Shown: positions 30,705 through 39,612 of the stretch, one piece after another
Numbering within the stretch: position 1 is the first letter of the stretch
Layout: every line of letters begins with the position of its first letter
Assembly: GCF_900156535.1 (NCBI RefSeq)
Contig: NZ_FTNV01000001.1
Span: 1,798,001 to 1,862,000, forward strand
Origin: Roseovarius nanhaiticus
GTDB lineage: Bacteria > Pseudomonadota > Alphaproteobacteria > Rhodobacterales > Rhodobacteraceae
Reading direction: 5' to 3'
Length of the DNA: 64,000 bases
Notes under the pieces: generated by a model
What the model was told of the DNA's origin: nothing
The model's input: the letters and a program-made list of their open reading frames with translations, nothing else
The model's database searches: none
Position numbers and translations under genes: made by a program

Positions 30705-30727
30705 ATATACCCTGGGAGAATGTATAT
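30705..30727. promoter_or_regulatory. LysR-type operator dyad ATATAC-N11-GTATAT
   Basis: Perfect 6-bp inverted arms with an 11-bp spacer, fitting the T-N11-A rule for LysR sites, between the divergent regulator and the dehydrogenase operon (start 30790). Confidence 0.6.
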
Positions 30728-30789
30728 CGCAAATATTAAGATTATTCTTATGCCTGCGGATCTGTCATAACGTCAGGCGGAGGACAGTC

Positions 30790-31929
30790 ATGGATCGCAA
30801 CGCGCCCGATATCAACTTGCCTGACATCACCGTCATCGGAGGCGGCGTCGTCGGTCTTTCGGTTGCGCTTGGCCTGCTGCTGGACGGGCGGCGGGTGCAG
30901 GTGCTGGACGGGGCCGATGGCGATGCACGCGCGTCGCAGGGCAATTTCGGGCTGGTCTGGGGGCAGGGCAAGGGATGGGATTACCCGCCCTATGCCCGGT
31001 GGACCGCCGATGCACTGGCCGCTTGGCCCGATTTCGCGCAGCGGCTGCAGGATGCGTCGGGCATCGATGTGGCGCTGGATCAATGCGGCGGGTTCGAGTT
31101 TTTCACCTCGGAGGAGGAGCTGCGCGCATTCACGGGCATGCTAACGCAACAGCAGACGCATCTGGGCAACCGATTTGCCTATGATACGCTCAGCGGGGAT
31201 GATTTGCGCCGGGACATGCCGGGCATAGGGCCGGACGTGGTGGGCGCCACCTATTCGGACGCCGACGGGCATGTGAACCCGCTGCGCCTGCTGCGCGCGC
31301 TGCGGCGCGCTGTGCTGGCCGCCGGAGGGCGCATCAGCGCCGGCGCGCATGTGACGGGCGTTGCGGCGCAGCCCGGTGGCGGCTTTGAGATCGCAGTTTC
31401 CGGCGCCGCGCCGGTCCGCGTCGACAGGGTGGTTCTCTGCGCCGGGTTGGGAACAGCGCCGCTGGCCGCGGATCTGGGATTTGCCACCAGGGTCGCACCG
31501 CAGCGGGGCGAGCTGCTGATCACCGAGAAGCTGGCGGACCGCCTGCCGTTCCTGTCCAGCACGATCCGGCAGGCCGATGAGGGGGGTCTCCAGATCGGCG
31601 GGACCAAGGCGGATGCCGGCCATGACGATAGCGAAACGCTGGATGTGATGGCGGGGCTGGCGGCGCATGCCGTGGCCGTCCTGCCCGCCCTTGCCGATCT
31701 GCGCGTGATCCGCTCATGGGGCGCGCTGCGGGTCATGTCGCCGGATGGATTTCCCGTCTATGCGCGCTCGGCCACTTGTCCCGGCGCGTTTCTGGTCACC
31801 TGTCACAGCGGCATCACGCTTGCGCCGCTGCATGCGGCCGTTCTGCCCGGCTGGATCGAAGGGCGCAGCGATGCACCGGAACTGGAGGCATTCGATGAAC
31901 GTCGTTTCGCGCTTTCAAGCGCCGCCTGA
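30790..31929 (+). CDS. FAD-dependent dehydrogenase, DAO family (opine/amino-acid dehydrogenase beta-type subunit)
   Basis: A 379-residue D-amino-acid-oxidase-fold flavoprotein with the dinucleotide-binding GGGVVGLSVAL near residue 18 and a C-terminal CHSGITLAP segment typical of the family. In multi-subunit opine oxidases (OoxB/NoxB), hydrogen cyanide synthase (HcnC) and D-hydroxyproline dehydrogenase this subunit oxidises the amine C-N bond. It is the first gene of an operon with a [2Fe-2S] subunit and a second flavoprotein, then an ABC transporter and RidA. Substrate not determinable. Confidence 0.85.
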   Translation: MDRNAPDINLPDITVIGGGVVGLSVALGLLLDGRRVQVLDGADGDARASQGNFGLVWGQGKGWDYPPYARWTADALAAWPDFAQRLQDASGIDVALDQCGGFEFFTSEEELRAFTGMLTQQQTHLGNRFAYDTLSGDDLRRDMPGIGPDVVGATYSDADGHVNPLRLLRALRRAVLAAGGRISAGAHVTGVAAQPGGGFEIAVSGAAPVRVDRVVLCAGLGTAPLAADLGFATRVAPQRGELLITEKLADRLPFLSSTIRQADEGGLQIGGTKADAGHDDSETLDVMAGLAAHAVAVLPALADLRVIRSWGALRVMSPDGFPVYARSATCPGAFLVTCHSGITLAPLHAAVLPGWIEGRSDAPELEAFDERRFALSSAA

Positions 31930-32212
31930 GGCGGGCGCGCGGGTCAGCTTCGATTTCGAGGGCACGCCCGTCACCGCGCCCGCTGGCGCATCCGTGGCCG
32001 CCGCCCTGCTGGCGCAGTCCGGCGCATTCACCCGGCAGACCGCGAGCGGCGCGCCGCGCGCGCCCTATTGCATGATGGGCGTGTGTTTCGAGTGCCTGGT
32101 GGAGGTGGACGGCAGGTCCAACGTGCAGGCCTGCCTGACACCCGTGCGCGAGGGCATGCGCGTCAGGCGCCAGATCGGCCTGCGCGGGCTGGCCGGGGAG
32201 GGCGCAGGATGA
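31895..32212 (+). CDS. Small [2Fe-2S] subunit of the dehydrogenase
   Basis: A 105-residue ferredoxin-like protein. Cysteines C59, C64, C67 and C80 (pattern C-x4-C-x2-C-x12-C) match the plant-type [2Fe-2S] site of HcnA/OoxC-like subunits that connect the two flavoproteins. It starts 35 bp before the end of the upstream gene and overlaps the next by 4 nt, so the three subunits are tightly coupled. Confidence 0.87.
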   Translation: MNVVSRFQAPPEAGARVSFDFEGTPVTAPAGASVAAALLAQSGAFTRQTASGAPRAPYCMMGVCFECLVEVDGRSNVQACLTPVREGMRVRRQIGLRGLAGEGAG

Positions 32213-33600
32213 CGCACCCCGATATCATCATCATCGGAGCGGGACCCGCCGGTATGACGGCGGCCCGCATCGCCGCCGAGGGCGGTCTGCAGGTTCTGCT
32301 GCTGGATGAGCAGCCGCGCGCCGGGGGGCAGATCTTCCGCGACGCGGCGCAAAACGGCGATCGCCGCGCCTGGCTGGGCCAGGAGTACCGGGCGGGCGCC
32401 GCGCTTGCCCTGGCGCTGGATCATCCGCATATCGACCACCGCCCCGGCGCCCGCGTCTGGCGGATCGAGGCCGGTCCGCGCGTCGTCTGGTCGAATGGCG
32501 AGGCCAGCCATGTCGCCGCCGCGCCGCATGTCCTCATTGCCAGCGGCGCGCAGGAGCGGCCCGTGCCGTTTCCGGGCTGGACGCTTCCGGGTGTCATGAC
32601 CGCCGGCGCGGCGCAGATCCTGATGAAGACGTCGGGCATGCTGCCGCGGCGCGCAGTTCTGGCGGGGTCGGGGCCCTTGCTCTATCTGGTGGCGGCGCAG
32701 ATGATCGCTGCGGGCTGCCCGCCCCTGGCGCTGGTCGAGACGCAGAGCCTGCCCATGCTGCTGCGCGCGGCGCCGCACTTGCCAAAAGCGCTCTTTGGCG
32801 CGAAAACGCTTGTGAAGGGGCTTGGCCTGCTGGCCAGGATTCGCGCGGCGGGCGTGCCGCGCCATACTGGCGCCTCGAACTTCTGCGCCAGCGAGGATCA
32901 AGATGGCAGGATCGCGTTCAGGTTTCAAGCCAAGGGGCGCGCGCAGCGCATCGCCTGTGACCTTTTGCTGACGCATCAGGGCGTGATCCCATCGACCCAT
33001 ATCAGCCGATCTGCCGGAATCGATCATGCGTGGAGCCGCGCGCAGGTCGCGTTTCAGCCTGTCTGCGATGACTGGGGCCGCACCGGGCGGGACGGGCTTT
33101 ATGTTGCCGGCGATGGCGCCGGGATCGGCGGCGCGGATGCGGCGGCGGCGGCGGGCGAGATGGCCGCGCTGGACATATTGCGCAGCAGCGGCCGCATCAG
33201 CGAGGATGCGCGCGACCAGCGATCGGCGCCTGCGCGCGCGGCGCTGTTTCGGGCGCGCGCCATCCGGCCCTTTCTGGATGCCGCCTACAGCCCGCCCGCC
33301 GACATCCTGTCGCCCCCCGACGAGACCATCGTGTGCCGCTGCGAGGAGCTGAGCGCAGGCGCAATCCGGCAGGGCATCGCCGAAGGCGCAGGCGGCCCGC
33401 GCCAGATCAAGACGGCGCTGCGCGCGGGCATGGGCCCTTGCCAAGGCCGCATGTGCGAGGGCACCATACGCGGCATCCTTGCAAATGGCGACGCATCCGA
33501 AATGGCGCGCATCGATCCACCCAGGGCGCGCACGCCGGTCACGCCGGTCCGCCTCGGAGAATTGGCCACCCTGAAAACCCGACTGGAGCAAAGCGCATGA
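32209..33600 (+). CDS. NAD(P)/FAD-binding oxidoreductase, alpha-type subunit (OoxA/HcnB-like)
   Basis: A 463-residue pyridine nucleotide-disulfide-type flavoprotein: FAD motif IIGAGPAGMTAA (about 8-19), a second dinucleotide-binding GSGPLLYLVA near 158, a YVAGDGAGIGG segment, and a C-terminal BFD-like cluster region with VCRCEE near 375 and GPCQGRMC near 410. This matches the alpha subunit of opine oxidase, HcnB and hydroxyproline dehydrogenase. The ATGA overlaps at both ends support a stoichiometric complex. Confidence 0.86.
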   Translation: MTHPDIIIIGAGPAGMTAARIAAEGGLQVLLLDEQPRAGGQIFRDAAQNGDRRAWLGQEYRAGAALALALDHPHIDHRPGARVWRIEAGPRVVWSNGEASHVAAAPHVLIASGAQERPVPFPGWTLPGVMTAGAAQILMKTSGMLPRRAVLAGSGPLLYLVAAQMIAAGCPPLALVETQSLPMLLRAAPHLPKALFGAKTLVKGLGLLARIRAAGVPRHTGASNFCASEDQDGRIAFRFQAKGRAQRIACDLLLTHQGVIPSTHISRSAGIDHAWSRAQVAFQPVCDDWGRTGRDGLYVAGDGAGIGGADAAAAAGEMAALDILRSSGRISEDARDQRSAPARAALFRARAIRPFLDAAYSPPADILSPPDETIVCRCEELSAGAIRQGIAEGAGGPRQIKTALRAGMGPCQGRMCEGTIRGILANGDASEMARIDPPRARTPVTPVRLGELATLKTRLEQSA

Positions 33601-34367
33601 GCGATCCCGCCGCATTGAAGGTCAAGGACCTCCACAAGAGCTTTGGCGCACATGACGTCATCAAGGGTGTCTCGCTCGAGGCGCAAAAGGGCGAGGTGAT
33701 CGCGATCCTCGGCGCGTCCGGTTCGGGCAAAAGCACGTTCCTGCGCTGCATCAACCTGCTGGAGACCCCCAATTCTGGCGAGGTTTGGCTGGCTGGCGAG
33801 CAAATGCGGATGACACGCAACCGCCGCGGCGAGACGGTGCCCGAGGATATCCGCCAGGTCGAGCGGATGCGCGCGAAGCTGGCCATGGTGTTCCAGGGCT
33901 TCAACCTTTGGTCGCACATGACGGTCATGGAGAATGTCCTCGAAGGGCCGCTCTATGTGCAAAAGACGCCGAAGGCCGAGGCCCGCGAAAAGGCGGCGGC
34001 TTTGCTGGAGAAGGTCGGCCTGTCGGACCGCGCTGACTATTACCCCGCGCATTTGTCGGGCGGCCAGCAGCAGCGCGTGGCGATCGCGCGCGCGCTGGCG
34101 ATGGACCCCGATGTGATGCTCTTCGACGAGCCGACCTCGGCGCTCGATCCCGAATTGGTGGGCGAGGTGCTGAGCGTGATGCGCGATCTGGCCGATGAGG
34201 GCCGCACGATGCTGGTGGTCACGCATGAGATGGGCTTTGCCCGCGACGTGTCGTCCAAGACCGTGTTCCTGCACCAGGGCGAGGTCTGCGAGCAGGGCCC
34301 GCCCGCGCAACTCTTTTCCAACCCGGAAACGCCTGAATTTCAGGCGTTTCTATCCCGCATGAACTGA
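33597..34367 (+). CDS. Polar amino-acid/opine ABC transporter ATP-binding protein (HisP/OccP-like)
   Basis: A 256-residue ATPase with Walker A GASGSGKST, signature LSGGQQQR and Walker B MLFDEPTSALD. The FQGFNLWSHMTVMENV stretch is typical of HisP, OccP and NocP transporters for histidine, arginine or opines. It overlaps the flavoprotein gene by 4 nt, so uptake and oxidation genes are one unit. Confidence 0.92.
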   Translation: MSDPAALKVKDLHKSFGAHDVIKGVSLEAQKGEVIAILGASGSGKSTFLRCINLLETPNSGEVWLAGEQMRMTRNRRGETVPEDIRQVERMRAKLAMVFQGFNLWSHMTVMENVLEGPLYVQKTPKAEAREKAAALLEKVGLSDRADYYPAHLSGGQQQRVAIARALAMDPDVMLFDEPTSALDPELVGEVLSVMRDLADEGRTMLVVTHEMGFARDVSSKTVFLHQGEVCEQGPPAQLFSNPETPEFQAFLSRMN

Positions 34368-34397
34368 CCCTGACGAACACAGCAAAAGGATATTCCA

Positions 34398-35189
34398 ATG
34401 TTTCGCAGAACCCTGATGACCACCGCCGCCGCAGCCGCCCTGGGGCTGATGGCACTCCCCGTCGCCGCGCAGGATACTCTGCGCATCGGCGTCGAGGGCG
34501 CCTATCCTCCGTTCTCGTCCAAAGAGGCGGACGGCACGTTGGTTGGCTTCGACATCGAGATCGCGCAGGCGCTCTGCGCCGAGATGCAGCGCGAATGCGA
34601 GCTGGTCGAGCAGGAATGGGACGGCATGATCCCCGCGCTCAAGGCGCGCAAGTTCGATGCCATCGTCGCGTCCATGTCGATCACCGAAGAGCGCAAGCGC
34701 CAGATCGACTTCTCGGACAAGTATTACCAGACACCCGCGCGCATCGTCGCGCCGAAGGATGCGGATTTCGAAGGCACGCCCGAGGGCCTGGCCGGCAAGC
34801 GCATCGGCGTTCAGCGCGGCGCGACGCATCAGTGCTACGCCGAAAAGACGTTCCCCGATGCCGAGATCGTCCTTTACGGCACGCAAGAAGAGGTGTTCCG
34901 TGACCTGGCCCTGGGCCGCATCGACGTGCAGCTCTCGGACAGCATGATCGCGCAAGAGGCGTTTCTGGCCAAGGAAGAGGGCGCCGATTACGCCTTTCTC
35001 GGCGGCGATCACAACGATCTGGAATGCTATGGCGAGGGCGTCGGGATTGCCGTGCGCCAGGGCGAGGAAGAGCTGAAGCAGGCGCTGAGCGATGCCATTC
35101 TGGCGATCCGCGAGGACGGCACCTATGCGCAGATCAACGACAAGTATTTCCCCTTCGACATTTACGGCGCTCGCCCCGAGGGCCGGTAA
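34398..35189 (+). CDS. Periplasmic polar amino-acid/opine-binding protein
   Basis: A 263-residue solute-binding protein of the HisJ/OccT group, signal peptide ending near residue 23 (PVAAQ). The family block IGVEGAYPPFSSKEADGTLVGFDIEIA is present (shown only in part here), with the later QRGATHQCYAEK segment. It collects substrate for the permeases downstream. A strong hairpin follows it (35197-35224), probably raising its level over the permeases. Confidence 0.92.
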   Translation: MFRRTLMTTAAAAALGLMALPVAAQDTLRIGVEGAYPPFSSKEADGTLVGFDIEIAQALCAEMQRECELVEQEWDGMIPALKARKFDAIVASMSITEERKRQIDFSDKYYQTPARIVAPKDADFEGTPEGLAGKRIGVQRGATHQCYAEKTFPDAEIVLYGTQEEVFRDLALGRIDVQLSDSMIAQEAFLAKEEGADYAFLGGDHNDLECYGEGVGIAVRQGEEELKQALSDAILAIREDGTYAQINDKYFPFDIYGARPEGR

Positions 35190-35196
35190 ACCACCC

Positions 35197-35224
35197 GCCG
35201 GAGCGGCCCCCGTGCCGCTCCGGC
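35197..35224 (+). other. Intra-operon hairpin after the binding-protein gene
   Basis: Perfect 11-bp stem GCCGGAGCGGC / GCCGCTCCGGC with 6-nt loop and no T-run, between the binding protein and the first permease gene. Such hairpins commonly protect the upstream mRNA from 3' exonucleases. Confidence 0.7.
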
Positions 35225-35249
35225 CACCCATGACCCCGAAGGACGCGCG

Positions 35250-35939
35250 ATGGACCTCATACTGGAATATCGATCCCAGCTGATCGACGGCACGTTGATG
35301 ACGATCCAGCTGGCGCTGTCATCGCTGGCAATCGCGCTGGTCTTTGGCCTGCTGGGCGCCTGGGCCAAACTTTCGGCCAGCCGCGCGGCCCGGCGCATTG
35401 CGGGGCTTTATACGACGGTCGTGCGCGGCGTGCCCGATCTGGTGCTGATCCTGCTGGTCTTTTTCGGCGGTCAGGTGACGCTGAACAATATCGGCGCCGC
35501 CACGGGCCTTTGGGGCTATATCGAGGTCAGCCAGTTCGCCGCCGGCGCCTGCACCATCGGCGTCATTTTCGGCGCCTATTTCACCGAGACATTTCGCGGC
35601 GCCATCATGGCCATCCCGCGCGGCCAGATCGAGGCCGGCATCAGCTGCGGCATGCCCAGATCGCTGATCTTTCGCCATATCATCTGGCCCCAGATGGTGC
35701 GTTTCGCGCTGCCCGGTTTCACCAATAACTGGCTGGTCCAGCTGAAAACGACGGCGCTCGTCTCGGTGATCGGGTTGCAGGATCTGGTTTACAATGCCTT
35801 CACCGCGGGCCGCTCCACCGGGCAGCTTTTTACGTTTATGGCGGCCGCTTTTGTCATCTATTTGGCGCTGACCGGGATCTCGGATCTGGTCCTGCGCGCG
35901 GTCGAGCGGCGCTATAGCCGCGGTGTGGTGAGGGCATAA
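35250..35939 (+). CDS. ABC transporter permease (HisQ/OccQ-like)
   Basis: A 229-residue inner-membrane permease with about five helices and the EAA loop IPRGQIEAGISCGMPRSLIFRHI-type motif (residues near 110-132). Works with the second permease, the ATPase and the binding protein. Start has GAAGGACGC upstream; next gene begins 2 bp after the stop. Confidence 0.91.
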   Translation: MDLILEYRSQLIDGTLMTIQLALSSLAIALVFGLLGAWAKLSASRAARRIAGLYTTVVRGVPDLVLILLVFFGGQVTLNNIGAATGLWGYIEVSQFAAGACTIGVIFGAYFTETFRGAIMAIPRGQIEAGISCGMPRSLIFRHIIWPQMVRFALPGFTNNWLVQLKTTALVSVIGLQDLVYNAFTAGRSTGQLFTFMAAAFVIYLALTGISDLVLRAVERRYSRGVVRA

Positions 35940-35941
35940 CG

Positions 35942-36694
35942 ATGGAAGCGCTGCTGGACTTCATCCCCCTCGATATCGCGCTCATCGCCGAGAATTTCGA
36001 CCGGTTCCTTTATGGCGTGTGGACCACGCTGAACCTGACCTTTCTGGCGCTGCTTCTGGGCGGGCTGCTGGCGATACCGATGGCGATCGCGCGGGCCTCC
36101 GCGCATCCGGTCTTTAACCCTCTGGTCCAGACCTACACCTATGTCTTTCGCGGCACGCCGCTGTTGGTGCAGACCTACCTGATCTATTACGGCGTCGGCC
36201 AGTTCGAGGTGATCCGCGAAAGTTTCCTGTGGGATCCGATCCTGTCATCGGCCTGGTGGTGCGCGCTGATCGCCTTCACGCTCAACACCGCCGCCTACAC
36301 GACCGAGCTGTTGCGCGGCGCCATCGCCGACACGCCCAAGGGCGAGGTCGAGGCCGCCATCGCGACAGGCCATTCCTATCGCAGCCGCATGCGCCGCATC
36401 ATCCTGCCATCGGCCTTTCGCCGCGCGATCCCCGCCTATTCCAACGAGGTGATCTTCATGCTGCATGGCTCGGTTATCGCCAGTACGATCACGCTGCAGG
36501 ATATTCTGGGCGTCGGGCGCTGGCTGAACGGGCGCTATTACCTTGCCTATGAGGGGTTCATCACTGCTGCGGTCCTTTATTTTCTGATCGTTCTGTGCAT
36601 CGCATGGGCCTTCCGCTGGTTCGAGCGGCGCTATCTGCGCCACTTGGCCACCCGGCAAACCACCGCAGTTCCCACCGCCGATCCGGCGGCCTGA
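35942..36694 (+). CDS. ABC transporter permease (HisM/OccM-like)
   Basis: A 250-residue second permease of the polar amino-acid type, with the TTELLRGAIADTPKGEVEAA EAA-loop region and several membrane segments. Forms the heterodimeric channel with the upstream permease. Followed 18 bp later by a RidA gene. Confidence 0.91.
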   Translation: MEALLDFIPLDIALIAENFDRFLYGVWTTLNLTFLALLLGGLLAIPMAIARASAHPVFNPLVQTYTYVFRGTPLLVQTYLIYYGVGQFEVIRESFLWDPILSSAWWCALIAFTLNTAAYTTELLRGAIADTPKGEVEAAIATGHSYRSRMRRIILPSAFRRAIPAYSNEVIFMLHGSVIASTITLQDILGVGRWLNGRYYLAYEGFITAAVLYFLIVLCIAWAFRWFERRYLRHLATRQTTAVPTADPAA

Positions 36695-36712
36695 CCCTAA
36701 GGAGACCTATCC

Positions 36713-37057
36713 ATGATCGAACGTATCGAAACCGGCCCGCGCATGAGCCGCATCGTCAAACATTCGGGCACTGTCTACCTCTGTGGGCAGGTCGGCAGCG
36801 GCGCGGATGTCGCCGAGCAGACGCGCGATTGCCTTGCGCGTGTCGATGCCCTTCTGGCCAAGGCCGGCTCGTCACGCGAGCACATTTTGCAGGCCATCGT
36901 GTGGCTGGCCGATATGTCGGATTTCGATGCGATGAACGAGGTGTGGGACGCGTGGGTGCCCGAAGGTCACGCACCGGCCCGCGCCTGCGGTGAGGCAAAG
37001 CTGGCGAATGCGGACCTGCTCGTCGAGGTCATCGTGACGGCGGCGGTGCGCGACTGA
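36713..37057 (+). CDS. RidA family enamine/imine deaminase
   Basis: A 114-residue YjgF/YER057c/UK114 protein that hydrolyses reactive imines and enamines to ketones and ammonia. The C-terminal [10 protein letters not shown] contains the expected conserved Arg and Cys. Placement at the end of an amine dehydrogenase operon makes sense, since the dehydrogenase would release an imine. A GC-rich inverted repeat lies at about 37090-37120 but is not a clear terminator. Confidence 0.9.
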   Translation: MIERIETGPRMSRIVKHSGTVYLCGQVGSGADVAEQTRDCLARVDALLAKAGSSREHILQAIVWLADMSDFDAMNEVWDAWVPEGHAPARACGEAKLANADLLVEVIVTAAVRD

Positions 37058-37357
37058 CGCTAAGGTCGGGCCTGCGGGCAGTGGGCCAACGCGCTGTGTC
37101 AGCGGGCCGCCGTGACAGCGGCGGGCTTTCCTGAAGTCGCTCGATGATCCCGCATCCGATCCGGGTGTGGGATATTCGGTTGCTCAGCCGGGCAATCCTG
37201 CGCATCTTGACGTTGGCTATCGTAACCATTCGGATGCAAAATGAGGCGGGGATAAACATTCGATATCGCGCAATAATTCAGAAGTGATATCGAGCCCTTT
37301 GACAAGGTTTCGGCATGACAAAAAGTGCCGCTGCGCCATCCGCAAAAGGAGACTCCC
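37058..37357. other. Intergenic region upstream of the thiolase gene
   Basis: 300 bp without a gene. It holds two GATATC-centred palindromes (CGATATCG at 37261-37268; TGATATCGA at 37285-37293), about 24 bp centre to centre, and a TTGACA (37299-37304) without a good -10 partner. These could be an operator for the aromatic island or thiolase. Confidence 0.4.
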
Positions 37358-38542
37358 ATGACCAGATCCGTCGTCATCGCCTCAGGCGTTCGCACCGCCA
37401 TCGGAACGTTCGGCGGTGCGCTATCGGGGCATAGCCCATGCGATCTGGGCGCCGCCGTGGCTGCCGAGGCCATTGCGCGCGCCGGGGTCGAGCCGGGCGA
37501 TGTGCAGCAAACCGTGCTGGGCAATGTTCTGCACACCCAGCCCGAAGATATGTATATCAGCCGCGTCGTCGCCATGCGCGCAGGCGTGCCCGAGACCTCC
37601 CCGGCGCTGACGCTGAACCGGCTTTGCGGCTCGGGCCTGCAGGCGGTGGTGACCGCAGCCGAGCAGATCGTGCTCGGCAATGCCGATATCACGCTGGCCG
37701 GCGGCGCCGAGAGCATGAGCCGCGCGGGCCATTTGCTGACCCAGGCGCGCCACGGCGCCAAGATGGGCGACGTGCGTGCCGTGGACATGATGATCGGCGG
37801 TCTCACAGATCCGTTCGGCAATGGCCATATGGGCGTGACCGCCGAAAACATCGCGGCCCGGCATGGCATCGACCGCGCCGCGCAGGACGCCTTCGCCCTC
37901 GAATCGCACCGCCGCGCTGCTGCCGCGATTGCCGAAGGCCGGTTTGCCGATCAAATCCTGCCGCTGACGGTCAAGCAGGGCCGCAACGAGATCACATTCG
38001 ACACCGATGAGCATGTGCGCAGTGATCTGACGCCCGAGCGTCTGTCGGGCCTGCGCCCCGCCTTCGCCAAAGAGGGCAGCGTCACCGCGGGCAACGCTAG
38101 CGGCATCAACGACGGCGCCGCCGCGCTGGTGCTAATGGAGGAAGGCGCGGCTGAGGGCAGGGGCGCCAAGCCGCTCGCTCGCATCGTTTCCTACGGCCTT
38201 GGCGGCGTTGCGCCGGAAATCATGGGCATGGGCCCGGTGCCCGCGACGCGTCAGGCGCTGGCGCGCGCGGGGCTGCGTGTGAGCGATCTCGACGTGATCG
38301 AGAGCAACGAGGCTTTTGCCGCGCAGGCCTGCGCGGTAACGGCGGAGCTGGGCTTTGATCCGGCTCGCGTCAATCCCAATGGCGGCGCCGTTGCCTTGGG
38401 CCATCCTATCGGCGCATCGGGCGCGATCATCCTGGTCAAATTGCTGCATGAATTGCAGCGCGGTGGCGGCCGTTACGGCCTTGCCACCATGTGCATCGGC
38501 GGCGGGCAGGGCATCGCGGTCGTCGTCGAGCGCATGGCATGA
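37358..38542 (+). CDS. Acetyl-CoA acyltransferase / beta-ketothiolase (BktB-like)
   Basis: A 394-residue thiolase. Catalytic residues are C90 (LNRLCGSGLQ), a His in GHPIGASGA and a Cys in MCIGGGQG near the C-terminus. The sequence follows Cupriavidus BktB-type thiolases more closely than PcaF (starting MTRSVVIASGVRTAIGTFGG). In the aromatic island it could split acetoacetyl-CoA or beta-ketoadipyl-CoA into central metabolites. AAAGGAGA precedes ATG 37358. It converges on the LysR gene 38562-39452. Confidence 0.9.
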   Translation: MTRSVVIASGVRTAIGTFGGALSGHSPCDLGAAVAAEAIARAGVEPGDVQQTVLGNVLHTQPEDMYISRVVAMRAGVPETSPALTLNRLCGSGLQAVVTAAEQIVLGNADITLAGGAESMSRAGHLLTQARHGAKMGDVRAVDMMIGGLTDPFGNGHMGVTAENIAARHGIDRAAQDAFALESHRRAAAAIAEGRFADQILPLTVKQGRNEITFDTDEHVRSDLTPERLSGLRPAFAKEGSVTAGNASGINDGAAALVLMEEGAAEGRGAKPLARIVSYGLGGVAPEIMGMGPVPATRQALARAGLRVSDLDVIESNEAFAAQACAVTAELGFDPARVNPNGGAVALGHPIGASGAIILVKLLHELQRGGGRYGLATMCIGGGQGIAVVVERMA

Positions 38543-38561
38543 GGTGCCAGCGCGCCGCGCC

Positions 38562-39452
38562 CTAGAAAATCTTGCGCGCGACCCGCTGGGCGATGTTTAT
38601 GAAATGGCGCACATGCACGCCCTGCTCGTCCAGTCGGTAATTCACCGACAGGGCAGTCTGCGCCAAATCCGGCTCGATCCGCAGGAACTTGATCCCGTTG
38701 CGCTTGGCATTGCCGACCGAGGCGGGAACGATGCAGACGCCTTCGCCAATGGCCACGAGGCTGAGCGCGGTCTGAAGGTCCATGGTAAAGACGCGGTTGC
38801 GGATCTCGACCCCCTTGGCCGCGCAGGCGTCCAGAACGAAATCTGCGTAGCTGGGGCGCGGATATTCGGGATAAAGGATCATGTTGTACTGGGCGATCTG
38901 CGCAAGGCTGGCGCTGCGCCGCGGCCCGGTGTCGATCGTATCGGGAGCGGCCAAGACCAGTGGCTCTTCGCCCAGCTTCTTGACAGTGATCTCGACATCG
39001 ACAAGCGTGGGGCGCGCAAAGGCGACGTCAATGGCCCGGTTGACCAGCTGCCGGTGTAGCTGCGCGTTGTTCATGGGCAAAAGCGACAGGTTGATCTGCG
39101 GGTAATTCGCGCGAAAGGATTTGATGATGTTGGGCAGGATCCCGTAAGTCGCGGAGCCGACGAAACCGATCCTCAGCCGCCCCTCGGCGCCTTGGCCGAT
39201 GCGCCGAACTTCCAGTTCGGTATCCTCGATCTGGCTGAGGATATCGCGGCCCCGCACGTGCAGACGCTCCCCGGCCTGCGTCAGGGTGATCGAGCTGCGG
39301 CCACGACTGAAGAGAACCGCGCCCATATCCTCTTCCATCTGCTTGATCTGGCGCGACAGGGGCGGTTGCGCAATGCCCAGCCGCTCGGCCGCGCGGCCGA
39401 AATGCAGCTCGTCGGCGACGGCCATGAAATAGGTCAGCTGTTTGAGGTTCAT
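38562..39452 (-). CDS. LysR-family regulator (CatR/BenM-like context)
   Basis: A 296-residue LysR regulator beginning MNLKQLTYFMAVADELHFGRAAERL, with the effector domain following. Its position beside the catechol dioxygenase and ben genes suggests it senses muconate or benzoate like CatR, CatM or BenM. No cofactor residue decides this. It lies downstream of the dioxygenase terminator on the same strand. Confidence 0.88.
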   Translation of the reverse strand: MNLKQLTYFMAVADELHFGRAAERLGIAQPPLSRQIKQMEEDMGAVLFSRGRSSITLTQAGERLHVRGRDILSQIEDTELEVRRIGQGAEGRLRIGFVGSATYGILPNIIKSFRANYPQINLSLLPMNNAQLHRQLVNRAIDVAFARPTLVDVEITVKKLGEEPLVLAAPDTIDTGPRRSASLAQIAQYNMILYPEYPRPSYADFVLDACAAKGVEIRNRVFTMDLQTALSLVAIGEGVCIVPASVGNAKRNGIKFLRIEPDLAQTALSVNYRLDEQGVHVRHFINIAQRVARKIF

Positions 39453-39553
39453 GCATCACTTTCCAACAGTCGGACGACTGTATCCCAGGTTTGTCGGAAA
39501 GGCGTTAACTTTTTGCGGCGATCTCGCCGCTTTGACCGGTCTTGCATCCCAAC

Positions 39554-39585
39554 AAAAAAGAGCGGCCCTCGGGGGGCCGCTCTTT
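39554..39585 (-). terminator. Rho-independent terminator of the dioxygenase gene
   Basis: Stem of about 12 bp around AAAGAGCGGCCC / GGGCCGCTCTTT with a 5-nt loop. On the minus strand it ends in TTTTTT, 28 bp below the dioxygenase stop. Confidence 0.85.
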
Positions 39586-39612
39586 CGCTTGGTATCATAA
39601 GGGACGCGGCGA

